Source of the DNA: Sphingomonas sp. RIT328
GTDB lineage: Bacteria; Pseudomonadota; Alphaproteobacteria; Sphingomonadales; Sphingomonadaceae
Reading direction: 5' to 3'
Length of the DNA stretch: 64,000 nt
Assembly: GCF_000632225.1 (NCBI RefSeq)
Contig: NZ_JFYV01000034.1
Location: 62,001 to 126,000, forward strand
Below are positions 8,551-16,882 of this stretch, piece by piece (within the stretch, counting starts at the first letter, position 1; the number at the start of each line of letters is the position of its first letter). The notes beneath the pieces are model-generated. The model was not told the DNA's origin and searched no databases. It was given only the letters and a program-made list of their open reading frames with translations. Made by a program: the position numbers and the translations under genes.

Positions 8551-9068
8551 TCCGCGTCGCGGGCCGATCCCCGGCCAGCGTCGCGGCACGCGACGAATGA
8601 CGGCGCGGCTTTGCCGCGGCGGGATCGGGACGCCACGCCGCGTCCGCACCTCACGCCGCTTCCTCTGTCGTCATTCCCGCGCGGGCGAGGTTTCAGACGC
8701 GCACGTTCCGGCCCGAGCCGGAGCGTGTAAAATCCGCGCCTGCGCGAGACCTCTGCGGAACGTCCTTCGTCATGACGGACCTGTTCCGGCATCCACTGCC
8801 CCGCAAGAGCTTAAGCTTTTGATTTTGCTGCACTGTGGACCACGGACCAAGTCCGGGGTGACCGCGCCTTTTGGGCGGGGCCGAGGCTTTCGCGGAGGCT
8901 CCGCCTGCGCGGGGATGACAATGGGGTGAGGCAGCCACCCTCTCTTCAGAGAACCAACCACAACCGCGCCCAAACGCAAACGACGCGGCAAGGCCGCGTC
9001 GTCCGTCATATTATGCCGGCAATCGGGTCGTGACGCGGGTCAGACAAGCCAATCCGCCGACCGATTGA
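8551..9068. other. Intergenic region with repeat remnants, no gene seen
   Basis: 518 bases between convergent rlmE and rpoZ. No open frame with a ribosome-binding site or family similarity is visible. It contains short palindromic pieces such as CCGGCCCGAGCCGG-like dyads around 8710 and GGACCAAGTCC around 8845, and a C/G-rich CATTCCCGCGCGGGCG piece near 8671. These resemble the mobile intergenic repeats seen elsewhere in this window. The rpoZ terminator lies at its right end. Confidence 0.6.
8981..9001 (-). terminator. Terminator hairpin downstream of rpoZ
   Basis: A perfect 9-base inverted repeat CGACGCGGC / GCCGCGTCG with a 3-base loop, followed on the minus strand by a T-rich run (TTTGCGTTT). 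It lies about 70 bases after the rpoZ stop, consistent with intrinsic termination of rpoZ. Confidence 0.6.
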
Positions 9069-9413
9069 TCAGCCGTCGTAGTCGGCGCCGAGATTCTGGT
9101 TGCGCGGCGGCGCAGCGGCGGTCAGGCGCAGCGCTTCGGCGGAGGCCGTGAGCGAGCCGACCGCATCGACCTCGTCATCGTCGTCGATCTGGACGCGCTG
9201 CAGGCTGTTGACCACCGCCTCTTCGAGCGAATCGGGGCGGACCATCTCGTCGGCGATCTCGCGCAGCGCGACGACCGGATTCTTGTCGCGATCGCGGTCG
9301 AGCAGCAGCTCGGCGCCGCCCGAAATCTGCCGCGCGCGCTGCGCCGCGAACAGCACGAGGTCGAAGCGGTTGGGGATCTTGTCGACGCAATCCTCGACAG
9401 TGACGCGCGCCAT
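9069..9413 (-). CDS. rpoZ: DNA-directed RNA polymerase omega subunit
   Basis: 114 residues from MARVTVEDC. Omega binds the beta-prime subunit and helps RNA polymerase assembly; in proteobacteria it also forms part of a ppGpp site. Family marks are [15 protein letters not shown] at residues 5-19, AAQRARQI, and [12 protein letters not shown] near 50. The C-terminal 40 residues are an acidic then Ala/Pro tail, common in alphaproteobacteria. In this order the stringent-response-linked ppx/gppA lies on the opposite strand, convergent. Confidence 0.96.
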   Translation of the reverse strand: MARVTVEDCVDKIPNRFDLVLFAAQRARQISGGAELLLDRDRDKNPVVALREIADEMVRPDSLEEAVVNSLQRVQIDDDDEVDAVGSLTASAEALRLTAAAPPRNQNLGADYDG

Positions 9414-9536
9414 GGACGCTTTCCTTCGCAAATACCGATGCAGTGAAGGGAGACGACTAGGCCGCCGCGCGTGCCAAGTCAAGAAATGCGCTCACCCGCG
9501 CTTGTGCGACGCCCGCGAGCCGGCCACAGACGGGTG

Positions 9537-10706
9537 ATGGCCGATCCCGCTCCCCAGCCGACGTTCACCGTCGACGGCAACCGGCTGACGCTGCTCGACA
9601 CCGGCCCGCGCCGGCTCGACGCGCTGCTCGCGCTGATCGACGGCGCCCGGCACGACCTGCGCATTCTCTACTACATCTATGCCGACGACGCGACCGGACG
9701 GCGCGTCAATGCCGCACTGGTCGCCGCGGCGGAGCGCGGCGTCGCCACCGCGCTGATCGTCGACGGCTTCGGCAGCGAAGGGCATGACGCCTTCTATGCG
9801 CCGCTGCGCGCGGCGGGGATCTCCGTGTGCCGCTTCTCGCCGCGCTTCGGGCGACGCTACCTGCTGCGCAACCATCAGAAGCTCGCGCTCGCCGACGCAA
9901 GCACCGCGGCGCAGCGGATCATCGTCGGCGGCTTCAACGTCGAGGACGATTATTTCGGCACCCCCGCCGACGCGGCATGGCGCGACCTCGGCCTGCTCGT
10001 CGAGGGGCCGGCGGCGGGGCGGCTCGCCGGCTATTTCGACGCACTGCACGACTGGACCCGGCAGCCCAAGGGCAAGATCCGCCGGCTCAACGCCGCCCTG
10101 TCGCGCTGGAGCGAGACGCGCGGGGCGACGCGCTGGCTGATCGGCGGGCCGACGCGGCGGCTGTCGCCCTGGGCGCGGGCGGTGCGCGACGACCTGCGCC
10201 GCGGCAAGCGGATCGACATCATCGCTGCCTATTTCACCCCCTCGCCCACCATCCTGCGCCGGCTCGACAAGGCGGGGCGGCGCAAGGCGAAGGTGCGCAT
10301 CGTCACCGCCGCCAAGTCGGACAACAATGCGACGATCGCCGCCGCACGCTTCACCTATGCCGGCCTGCTGCGCCGGGGCGTGCAAGTGTTCGAATATCAG
10401 CCGACCAAGCTGCACACCAAATTATACGTGATCGACGATGCGGTGCACGTCGGCTCGGCCAATTTCGACATGCGCAGCCTGTTCATCAACATGGAGCTGA
10501 TGTTCCGGGTCGAGGATCGCGCCTTTGCCGATCACGTCCGCGGCTATGTCGACGGTGAGATCGCCCGGTCGCAACCGATCACGCCAAGCTGGTATCGCGC
10601 GCATACCGGGCCGATCCAGCGCATCCGCCAGTTCTTCGCCTATCTGCTGATCGCGGTGGTCGATCCCGGCCTGTCGCGCGGGCTCAACTTCGGGATCGAC
10701 GACTGA
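9537..10706 (+). CDS. Phospholipase D-family enzyme, cardiolipin-synthase-like
   Basis: 389 residues from the ATG at 9537. Two HKD motifs define the phospholipase D superfamily: HQKLALAD (H113, K115, D120) followed by GGFN, and HTKLYVID (H293, K295, D300) followed by GSANFD. The spacing and the IYADDATG segment near 48 suit ClsB/ClsC-type cardiolipin synthases that join phosphatidyl groups. There are no N-terminal membrane helices, unlike ClsA; one hydrophobic stretch (FAYLLIAVVD) is near the C-terminus. It is convergent with the MarR gene, and a lipid-methyltransferase-like gene follows. Another phosphatidyltransferase or phospholipase D activity cannot be excluded. Confidence 0.82.
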   Translation: MADPAPQPTFTVDGNRLTLLDTGPRRLDALLALIDGARHDLRILYYIYADDATGRRVNAALVAAAERGVATALIVDGFGSEGHDAFYAPLRAAGISVCRFSPRFGRRYLLRNHQKLALADASTAAQRIIVGGFNVEDDYFGTPADAAWRDLGLLVEGPAAGRLAGYFDALHDWTRQPKGKIRRLNAALSRWSETRGATRWLIGGPTRRLSPWARAVRDDLRRGKRIDIIAAYFTPSPTILRRLDKAGRRKAKVRIVTAAKSDNNATIAAARFTYAGLLRRGVQVFEYQPTKLHTKLYVIDDAVHVGSANFDMRSLFINMELMFRVEDRAFADHVRGYVDGEIARSQPITPSWYRAHTGPIQRIRQFFAYLLIAVVDPGLSRGLNFGIDD

Positions 10707-10715
10707 GCGCGAACC

Positions 10716-11201
10716 TCAGCGTCCCAGCGCGTTGACGTCGGCGCGGGCGGATTCGGGGATCAGCGCCTCGAGCACCGACCAATAGCCGGCCACCGCCTCC
10801 TGCCCCGCGCAGGAATAGGCCGACGCCATCCGCTCGCGCTGCTCTTCGTACAGCGCGAGTTCGAGCGCCGCGCCGCTGTCGGTGAGGCGGAGCAGGCGGT
10901 GGCGGCGATCGAGGTCGCCGTGCCGCATCTGGACGAGATCGCGGTCGACCAGATCCTTCATCACCCGCCCGAGCGATTGCTTGGTGACGCCGAGCAGGTT
11001 GAGCAGCTCGCCGACGGTGATGTCGGGCTTGCGGCCGATGAAGTACATGGCGCGATGGTGCGCGCGCCCCAGGCCGATCTCCGCCAGCTTCTCGTCGGCG
11101 CTGCGGACGAAGCGCGACTGGGCGAAGATCATCAATTCCATGCCCCGCCGAATCGCGGCATCATGCAGAAACAGCGCAGACGAGAGCTTGGGTGCGTCCA
11201 T
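10716..11201 (-). CDS. MarR-family transcriptional regulator
   Basis: 161 residues. The winged-helix region spans about 45-115: MYFIGRKPDITVGELLNLL, then the recognition helix VTKQSLGRVMKDL and the wing with RHGDLDRRHRLLRLT, the DxRxxxxxLT signature of MarR proteins. These dimers usually repress nearby genes and respond to small ligands. Its upstream region (11202-11291) is unusually AT-rich for this genome and is shared with the end of the methyltransferase gene on the same strand, so it probably carries the marR promoter. The targets are unknown; lipid genes lie on both sides. Confidence 0.88.
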   Translation of the reverse strand: MDAPKLSSALFLHDAAIRRGMELMIFAQSRFVRSADEKLAEIGLGRAHHRAMYFIGRKPDITVGELLNLLGVTKQSLGRVMKDLVDRDLVQMRHGDLDRRHRLLRLTDSGAALELALYEEQRERMASAYSCAGQEAVAGYWSVLEALIPESARADVNALGR

Positions 11202-11291
11202 AACGGACGGGCTATCTTAACCTGCGATGAAAGGAAAGCCGATTCGTACCCGCCAGCGATGTTAAATATCGATTTTACTGGTAGATTTGGA

Positions 11292-11906
11292 TCATTCCTT
11301 CCAAGCCCAGTAAAGCTGGGCCGGCGGCACGTTCCACCATTCCATATCGTGGTCGATCGCATCGAAATGCGGGGTGAGGTAATCCTTCACCTTCGGCGAG
11401 AATTGATAGACCAGAAACGCGCCGCCGGTGCGGATGACGCGGTGCGTCGCCGCGGCGATCGCCGGGCCGACGCCGGCGGGCAGCGTCGAAAAGGGCAGGC
11501 CCGACAGGACATAATCGGCATGGTCATGACCGTGGTCGCGAACGATCTGCTCGACGTCCGCTGCCGAACCCTCAACCGCGACGAAGCGCGAATCGGTGAT
11601 GGTGTGATCGAGGTAGCGGATGAAATCGGCGTTGGTGTCGATCGCGATCAGCGTCGCATCCGGCGCCATCCGTTCGAGGATCGGCCGGCAGAAGGTGCCG
11701 ACGCCGGGGCCGTATTCGACGAACAGCTTGCACGCGCTCCAGTCGACCCGGCTCAGCATCTTGCGGATCAGACGGTCCGACGACGGGATGATCGAACCCA
11801 CCATCACCGGATGTTTGAGAAACCCCTGGAAGAACATCGAGACCGGACTCGGCACGCCGGCAGGACGGGAATTGCGCCGTGCGGCGGTGGTCGGACTGGG
11901 CATCAT
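11292..11906 (-). CDS. SAM-dependent methyltransferase, phospholipid N-methyltransferase-like
   Basis: 204 residues from the ATG at 11906 (a second ATG follows at once; the frame is open further upstream without similarity). The start FFQGFLKHPVMVGSIIPSS matches the N-terminal region of PmtA-type phospholipid N-methyltransferases, followed by the SAM motif VEYGPGVGTF near 70 and LIAIDTN near 92. Known members convert phosphatidylethanolamine towards phosphatidylcholine. LSGLPFSTLP corresponds to motif II/III. Substrate is inferred only. It lies upstream of marR on the same strand, with a cardiolipin-synthase-like gene nearby. Confidence 0.7.
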   Translation of the reverse strand: MMPSPTTAARRNSRPAGVPSPVSMFFQGFLKHPVMVGSIIPSSDRLIRKMLSRVDWSACKLFVEYGPGVGTFCRPILERMAPDATLIAIDTNADFIRYLDHTITDSRFVAVEGSAADVEQIVRDHGHDHADYVLSGLPFSTLPAGVGPAIAAATHRVIRTGGAFLVYQFSPKVKDYLTPHFDAIDHDMEWWNVPPAQLYWAWKE

Positions 11907-12088
11907 AATCCTGTCGTGTTCGTGATCGGCCCGCGTTCGACCCGCGGGTGACACCCCGTGCCACGTTTCCCGAACGCGTTTCAAGACACAGGGTTGCGTT
12001 TGCGCGACGCTTCACCGCAGCCGGCGCGCTTGTCCGGCGTCCCCGCCGGCCTAGAATGGACCGCGCCGAGGACGTCGGAGGAGCAGCG

Positions 12089-12412
12089 ATGACGACGCGG
12101 GACGCGGGCACGATGGTGGTGATCTTCGTATCGCAGCGCACCGGCGCCGATCCGGCCGGCTATGACGCCGCGGCAGCGCGGATGGACGCGCTCGCCGCCG
12201 CGCAACCCGGCTATCGCGGCGTCGACAGCGTGCGCGACGTGGCCGGGCTCGGCATTACGGTGAGCTATTGGGCGGACGCGGTGACCGCCGCGGCGTGGCG
12301 CGACCATCCGGAGCATGTCGCGATCCGCGAGCAGGGCCGGGCCGTGTGGTACGACTGGTACACGGTCACCGTGAGCGAGACGACGCGCGCGTACCGCTGG
12401 ACGCGCGGTTGA
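12089..12412 (+). CDS. Antibiotic biosynthesis monooxygenase (ABM) domain protein
   Basis: 107 residues; a GGAGGAG ribosome-binding site lies 5-6 bases before the ATG. A single dimeric alpha+beta barrel of the ABM type: MVVIFVSQRT strand, a Tyr/Asp helix, then QPGYRGVDSVRD and ITVSYWAD, and the helix WRDHPEHVAIREQGR. Such small proteins include quinol monooxygenases and heme-binding enzymes, but many have no known substrate. No obvious operon partner. Confidence 0.72.
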   Translation: MTTRDAGTMVVIFVSQRTGADPAGYDAAAARMDALAAAQPGYRGVDSVRDVAGLGITVSYWADAVTAAAWRDHPEHVAIREQGRAVWYDWYTVTVSETTRAYRWTRG

Positions 12413-12729
12413 GCCGACGGGCGGCCGTCATGACGATTTCGGCGCAGCAATGCTGCCGTGGGCATGGCTAAGGTATTGTCAGGCCAGCGCGGATGACGTC
12501 CGCGCAACGGCCGGCGCGGCGCTTGGGAAGAGCGGCGCTTCGACAGGCTGAGCGCGAACGGGGGTGGGGGTGGCCGCTTTCCTCCCCCCTGCCCCTGACT
12601 TCTTCCGTTAGTCCTGACTCCTCGTTGGCCCTGAGTTCGATGAAGGGCGGGGTTCTGCGAGCGAGCACCCGCCCGTAGACAGGTGCCCTTCCCACTCACT
12701 CCGCTCGCGCAAGCAGAGGCGCAAGGCGA
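12413..12729. repeat. Intergenic region with inverted repeats
   Basis: 317 bases between convergent genes, with no gene seen. It holds the sphingomonad-type repeat CTTCGACAGGCTGAGCGCGAACGG (arm at about 12538-12561) and an opposing, interrupted arm at 12605-12650. The same two arms, in the same relative orientation, occur at 5000-5079. They could fold into a long hairpin and serve as a bidirectional terminator. Confidence 0.6.
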
Positions 12730-15021
12730 TCAATGGTCCGCCTTGCCGCCGCGGCTCTGCAGCTGGCCGGGCGAGATGAAGCCGATCGGCTGGATCGCCG
12801 CGGCGTCCTGCTTCAGCCGGGCGGCGATCTGTTCGTAATCCTTCTCCATCTCGGGCGTGACGCTGGCGCGCGATTCGGTCAGCGCCGCGTCGAAGTCGGC
12901 CATCGTCACCGCGGTCGACTGCAACGAGCGGCGCAGCGCGACGAGGCCGGCGCGGCGCACCACGTCTTCCAGATCCGCGCCGGTGAAGCGGTCGGTCCGC
13001 CGCGCCACCGCGTCGAGGTCGACATCGTCGGCGAGCGGCATCTTCTGCGTCTGGATCGCGAGGATGCGCCGCCGCCCGTCGCTGTCAGGCACGCCGACAT
13101 AGACAAGCTCGTCGAACCGCCCTGGCCGCAGCAGCGCCGGATCGATCAGATTGGGCCGGTTCGTCGCGCCGATCACCACCACCGATTGCAGCTCCTCCAG
13201 CCCGTCCATCTCGGCGAGGATGGTGTTGACGACACGCTCGGTCACCTGCGGCTCACCCGCGCCGGACCCGCGTGCCGGCACCAGGCTGTCGAGCTCGTCG
13301 ATGAAGATCACGCAAGGCGCGACCTGGCGCGCACGCTGGAACAGCCGGGTGATCTGCTGCTCGCTCTCGCCATACCATTTGCTCAGCAGGTCGGAGGATT
13401 TGGTGGCGATGAAATTCGCCTCCGCCTCGCGCGCCACCGCCTTGGCGAGCAGCGTCTTGCCGGTGCCCGGCGGACCGTAGAGCAGGAAGCCCTTGGCCGG
13501 ACGGATGCCGAGCCGGCGGAAGGCGTCGGGATCCTTGAGCGGCAGTTCCACCCCCTCCTTGAGCCGGACCTGCGCGGCGTCGAGCCCGCCGACATCGTCC
13601 CAGCGGACGCGCGGCGCCTCGACCATCACCTCGCGCATCGCCGACGGCTGGACGCGCTTCAACGCGCCGAGGAAATCCTCGCGCGTCACCGACAGGGTAT
13701 CGAGCACCTCCGGCGGCACCGTCCGTTCCTCGAGGTTGAGCCGCGGCATGATCCGCCGCACCGCCTCGATCGCCGCCTCGCGGGTCAGCGCGGCGAGATC
13801 GGCGCCGACGAAACCGTAGGTGGTCCGCGCCAGCTCGGCGAGGTCGACCTTGTCGCCGAGCGGCATGCCGCGGGTGTGGATGCCGAGGATCTCGCGCCGG
13901 CCGCGCTCGTCGGGCACGCCGACGACGATCTCGCGATCGAACCGGCCCGGCCGGCGCAGCGCCTCGTCGATCGCCTCGGGCCGGTTGGTCGCGGCGATGA
14001 CGACCAGATTGGCGCGTGATTCGAGCCCGTCCATCAGCGTCAGCAATTGCGCGACGACGCGCTTCTCCGCCTCGCCCTGGACGTTGCCGCGCTTGGGCGC
14101 GATCGAATCGATCTCGTCGATGAAGACGATAGAAGGCGCCGACTTGGCCGCCTCCTCGAAGATCTCGCGCAGCCGCCCTTCGGACTCGCCATAGGCCGAG
14201 CCCATGATTTCGGGGCCGTTGATCAGGAAGAAGCTCGCATCGGATTCGTTGGCGACGGCGCGCGCCAGCCGCGTCTTGCCGGTGCCGGGCGGGCCGTAGA
14301 GCAGCAGCCCCTTGGGCGGCTCGACGCCGAGCCGTTCGAACAATTCGGGATAGCGCAGCGGCAGCTCGACCATCTCGCGCAGCTGGTCGATCGTCGTCGC
14401 CATGCCGCCGATATCGTCATAGGTGACGTCGGCGCGGCGCTGCGTCGGCTCCTCATATTCGGGGCGCAGCTCGATCTCGGTATTCTCGTCGATATGGACG
14501 ATGCCCTTGGGGCTCGCCGCGACGACCGCGAGGCGGATCTCCTGCAAGGCATAAGCGGGGGCGTTCATGAACTGCTGGATGCCCGGCGGCATGTTGCCGA
14601 CGCGCTGGTGCCCGGCGGTGGCGACGACATCGCCCTGGCAGAGCGGGCGGCCGAAGAAGGTGCGCTTGAGCGCCTGCGGCTGGCCCTGCAGCCGCAGATT
14701 CTGCTGCGCCGGCGCGAAGACGACGCGCGTCGCGGGCTTCGATTCGACCTTGCGCACCTCGACGAAGTCGCCCGCGCCGACGCCGGCATTGGCGCGTTGC
14801 AGACCGTCGATGCGCAGCACCTCGATCCCCTCGTCCTCGCTATACGGCCCCACCGCCCGCGCCGGCGTCGACTGTTTGCCGACGATCTCGATCACGTCGC
14901 CTTCGCCGACACCGAGCGCCGCCATCAGGCTGCGCGGCAGATGCGCCAGACCACGGCCCGAATCTTCGGGACGGCTGTTCGCCACCTGGATCTTGCGGGT
15001 GGGGGTATCGCTATCGGCCAT
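12730..15021 (-). CDS. CDC48/VAT-type AAA ATPase
   Basis: 763 residues with the full p97/VAT layout: an N-terminal substrate domain (double-psi barrel plus four-stranded barrel, about 1-185), then two AAA domains. D1 has Walker A GPPGTGKT at 243-250, Walker B IVFIDEID near 298-305 and sensor ATNRP; D2 has GPPGTGKT at 516-523, VIFIDELDS and ATNRP. Both arginine-finger regions (RPGRFD) are present, so both rings look active. Eukaryotic and archaeal relatives unfold ubiquitylated or tagged proteins; bacterial ones, found in some actinobacteria and alphaproteobacteria, have no settled substrate. It is divergent from the LysR gene. Confidence 0.95.
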   Translation of the reverse strand: MADSDTPTRKIQVANSRPEDSGRGLAHLPRSLMAALGVGEGDVIEIVGKQSTPARAVGPYSEDEGIEVLRIDGLQRANAGVGAGDFVEVRKVESKPATRVVFAPAQQNLRLQGQPQALKRTFFGRPLCQGDVVATAGHQRVGNMPPGIQQFMNAPAYALQEIRLAVVAASPKGIVHIDENTEIELRPEYEEPTQRRADVTYDDIGGMATTIDQLREMVELPLRYPELFERLGVEPPKGLLLYGPPGTGKTRLARAVANESDASFFLINGPEIMGSAYGESEGRLREIFEEAAKSAPSIVFIDEIDSIAPKRGNVQGEAEKRVVAQLLTLMDGLESRANLVVIAATNRPEAIDEALRRPGRFDREIVVGVPDERGRREILGIHTRGMPLGDKVDLAELARTTYGFVGADLAALTREAAIEAVRRIMPRLNLEERTVPPEVLDTLSVTREDFLGALKRVQPSAMREVMVEAPRVRWDDVGGLDAAQVRLKEGVELPLKDPDAFRRLGIRPAKGFLLYGPPGTGKTLLAKAVAREAEANFIATKSSDLLSKWYGESEQQITRLFQRARQVAPCVIFIDELDSLVPARGSGAGEPQVTERVVNTILAEMDGLEELQSVVVIGATNRPNLIDPALLRPGRFDELVYVGVPDSDGRRRILAIQTQKMPLADDVDLDAVARRTDRFTGADLEDVVRRAGLVALRRSLQSTAVTMADFDAALTESRASVTPEMEKDYEQIAARLKQDAAAIQPIGFISPGQLQSRGGKADH

Positions 15022-15098
15022 GCAGCTGGAATCCTCGAAACGGCGTCGAGGGTGGCAGATAGGAGCGAGGGAGCGTACGCGCTACCGGCGGCAAAGCC

Positions 15099-15179
15099 AA
15101 AAAAAGGGCCAGCCCCGAAGGGCCGGCCCGTGAAAGTTTTTAGGAGAGGATGCCTGAAAGGCCCGTCCCTTTTGTCCGC
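15099..15179 (-). ncRNA. Candidate small RNA with intrinsic terminator
   Basis: On the minus strand a 10-base, one-mismatch GC stem with a CGAA-type loop (15106-15129) runs straight into seven T residues (15099-15105), a textbook intrinsic terminator. No protein gene ends here: the region lies between the starts of the CDC48-like gene and the divergent LysR gene. Upstream on the same strand are a 4-base stem-loop (GCCTttcAGGC) and an open CU-rich stretch CCTCTCCT, which could pair with Shine-Dalgarno sequences. A CATAAA at 15186-15191 could serve as -10. The 5' end is a guess. An alternative is early termination of a transcript antisense to the lysR leader. Confidence 0.5.
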
Positions 15180-15218
15180 CGACACTTTATGTTGCAACTG
15201 CGAAAAGAGACGGTACGA

Positions 15219-15233
15219 TTGCAGAAGTTGCAC
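15219..15233. promoter_or_regulatory. Candidate LysR box upstream of the LysR gene
   Basis: TTGCA-N5-TGCAC, containing TGCA-N5-TGCA, i.e. the T-N11-A pattern typical of LysR-family binding sites. It lies 44 bases before the lysR-type ATG. A second palindrome GTTGCAAC sits at 15191-15198. The arrangement suggests autoregulation and control of the divergent candidate small RNA. A very similar site, TTGCA-N5-TGCAA, precedes the MFS gene at 61126. Confidence 0.45.
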
Positions 15234-15276
15234 TCGTTGGCGTAAGGCGCGTCGGCGAGGCAGGGAGAGGATCGTC

Positions 15277-16164
15277 ATGCGCAGACTGCCGCCGCTCGGC
15301 GCGATCGAGGCTTTCGTTCAGGTCGCGCGGCTCGGCTCGGTCAAGGCCGCCGCGACCGAACTCGCCTTGTCGGCGCCGGCGCTGAGCCGCCGCGTCCAGT
15401 CGCTCGAACGCTTCATCGACCGGCCGCTGTTCGAGCGCCGCCACCAGGCGATGGTGCTCAACGCCGATGGCGAGCGACTGCTCGGACAGATCGCGCCGGT
15501 GCTCGACAGCCTGTCGGACGCGGTCGAGGGGATGACCGGGACGATCGAGGTATTGCGGCTGCGGCTCGGCATCCTGCCGCTGTTCGCCTCGCAGCGGCTG
15601 TTCCCGCGGCTGGGCGAGCTGCGGGCGGCGCATCCCGAACTGCACCTCGACATCGATACCGCCGGCCACGGCATCGCCCGGCTCGGCGAAGGGCTCGATG
15701 CGGTGATCGCCCTGTCGCGCGAGATCGATCCGACGCTCTACGCCAAGCGGCTCGATCGCAACTCGGTCTATGTGATCGGCGCGCGCACCCTGCTCGACGG
15801 CCCCGATCCGGTCAGGCGGCCCGAGCAGCTTGCCGGGCTGACCGCGCTGATCCATCGCGAGATGCCCGACAATTTCACCGCCTGGCGCGATGCGGCGAAG
15901 ATCGATCCGGGCATCGAGCCGCTGGCGATCGACTATTTCGATTCGGGCGCGCTGATGCTGGAGGCGGCGGCGCAGGGCCTCGGCGTCGCCTTCATGCACG
16001 AGAGCCATTTCCAGGAAGCCCGCGACCCGCGGCTGGTGCGCCTGTTCGATATCGTCGTCGAAAGCCCGTACAGCTATTGGTTCGTCTGCCGCCCGCGGGC
16101 GCTGCACCAGCGCCCGGTGCGCATGTTCCACGACTGGCTGATCAAGACGCTGGGCGAGGTATGA
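15277..16164 (+). CDS. LysR-family transcriptional regulator
   Basis: 295 residues; GGGAGAGG lies about 8 bases before the ATG. The winged HTH covers residues 1-60 (LGAIEAFVQVARLGSVKAAATEL, then SAPALSRRVQSLE), with the usual LysR effector-binding domain from about 90 to 290 (LRLGILPLFASQRLFPRL onward). This DNA-binding sequence resembles the GcvA-like group. Effector and targets are unknown. The CDC48-like gene is divergent and the candidate small RNA lies in between. Transcription ends into a palindromic repeat shared with the convergent isomerase gene. Confidence 0.93.
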   Translation: MRRLPPLGAIEAFVQVARLGSVKAAATELALSAPALSRRVQSLERFIDRPLFERRHQAMVLNADGERLLGQIAPVLDSLSDAVEGMTGTIEVLRLRLGILPLFASQRLFPRLGELRAAHPELHLDIDTAGHGIARLGEGLDAVIALSREIDPTLYAKRLDRNSVYVIGARTLLDGPDPVRRPEQLAGLTALIHREMPDNFTAWRDAAKIDPGIEPLAIDYFDSGALMLEAAAQGLGVAFMHESHFQEARDPRLVRLFDIVVESPYSYWFVCRPRALHQRPVRMFHDWLIKTLGEV

Positions 16165-16165
16165 T

Positions 16166-16299
16166 CCTCCCCGGCACGGGTAGGTGGCAGCGCGCCGGCG
16201 CTGACGGAGGGGGGCTTCCACGAACGCCTCGCTCGCGGAAGTCCCCCTCCACCACGGCCTGCGGCCGCGGTCCCTCTCCCCGGTGCTAGGGAGGAGTGA
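16166..16299. repeat. Palindromic intergenic repeat (TCCTCCCCGGCACGGG family)
   Basis: The gap between the convergent LysR and isomerase genes is almost wholly one palindromic unit: it begins TCCTCCCCGGCACGGG, has GGAGGGGGG and CCCCCTCCACCACGGC in the middle, and ends CTCTCCCCGGTGCTAGGGAGGA. It can fold as a long hairpin and may terminate both genes. A relative lies inside ligD at 36031-36225. Confidence 0.65.
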
Positions 16300-16758
16300 T
16301 TACGCCGCCCGTGCCTTGACGATCTTGCCCGGCTCGCGCGGCGGCTCGCCCTTTGGCAGCGCGTCGATCAGCTCCATGCCGTCGGTCACTTCGCCCCAGA
16401 CGGTGTACTGGTTGTCGAGGAAGCGCGCGTCGTCGAAGACGATGAAGAACTGGCTGTTCGCCGAATTGGGATCGCTGGTCCGCGCCATCGAGCAGATGCC
16501 GCGCACGTGCGGCTCCTTGTTGAACTCCTGCTTGAGGTTCGGCTTGGTCGAACCGCCGGTGCCGTCGCCACGGCCGCCGTCGCCGCCCTGCGCCATGAAG
16601 CCGGGAATGACGCGGTGGAACGGCACGCCGTCATAAAAGCCCTCATTGGCCAGTTCCGCGATCCGCGCGACGTGGTTCGGCGCCAGATCGGGCCGCAGCT
16701 TGATCGTAACGTCGCCGTCGGCCAGCGTCAGCGTCAGTGTAGTGTAGGTATCGGCCAT
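16300..16758 (-). CDS. Cyclophilin-type peptidylprolyl isomerase
   Basis: 152 residues from the ATG at 16758, with no signal peptide, so cytoplasmic. Cyclophilins catalyse cis-trans isomerisation of prolyl bonds. The core is present: PFHRVIPGFMAQGGD (residues 47-61, with the catalytic Arg and the FMAQGGD core), GTGG, SMAR, and NSQFFI near 100, followed by LDNQYTVWGEV. Bacterial cyclophilins have Tyr or Phe in place of the Trp that gives cyclosporin sensitivity; the short form here is standard. It is divergent from mgtE with a 124-base gap. Confidence 0.95.
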   Translation of the reverse strand: MADTYTTLTLTLADGDVTIKLRPDLAPNHVARIAELANEGFYDGVPFHRVIPGFMAQGGDGGRGDGTGGSTKPNLKQEFNKEPHVRGICSMARTSDPNSANSQFFIVFDDARFLDNQYTVWGEVTDGMELIDALPKGEPPREPGKIVKARAA

Positions 16759-16882
16759 GGTTCTTCCTCTTATGGTTGACACGCAGGTAGTATCGCTGAC
16801 GCCCGGAGGCAAATCCGCAAGGGTGGCCAATACGGTCGCGGCGCGATAGAGCGCAGGCGAACAACGCCGGGCGGAGGCTGCG

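Noticed and set aside
8551..9068. Small genes in the rlmE-rpoZ gap
   Set aside because: Short frames on both strands are Arg/Pro-rich, lack ribosome-binding sites and overlap repeat pieces.
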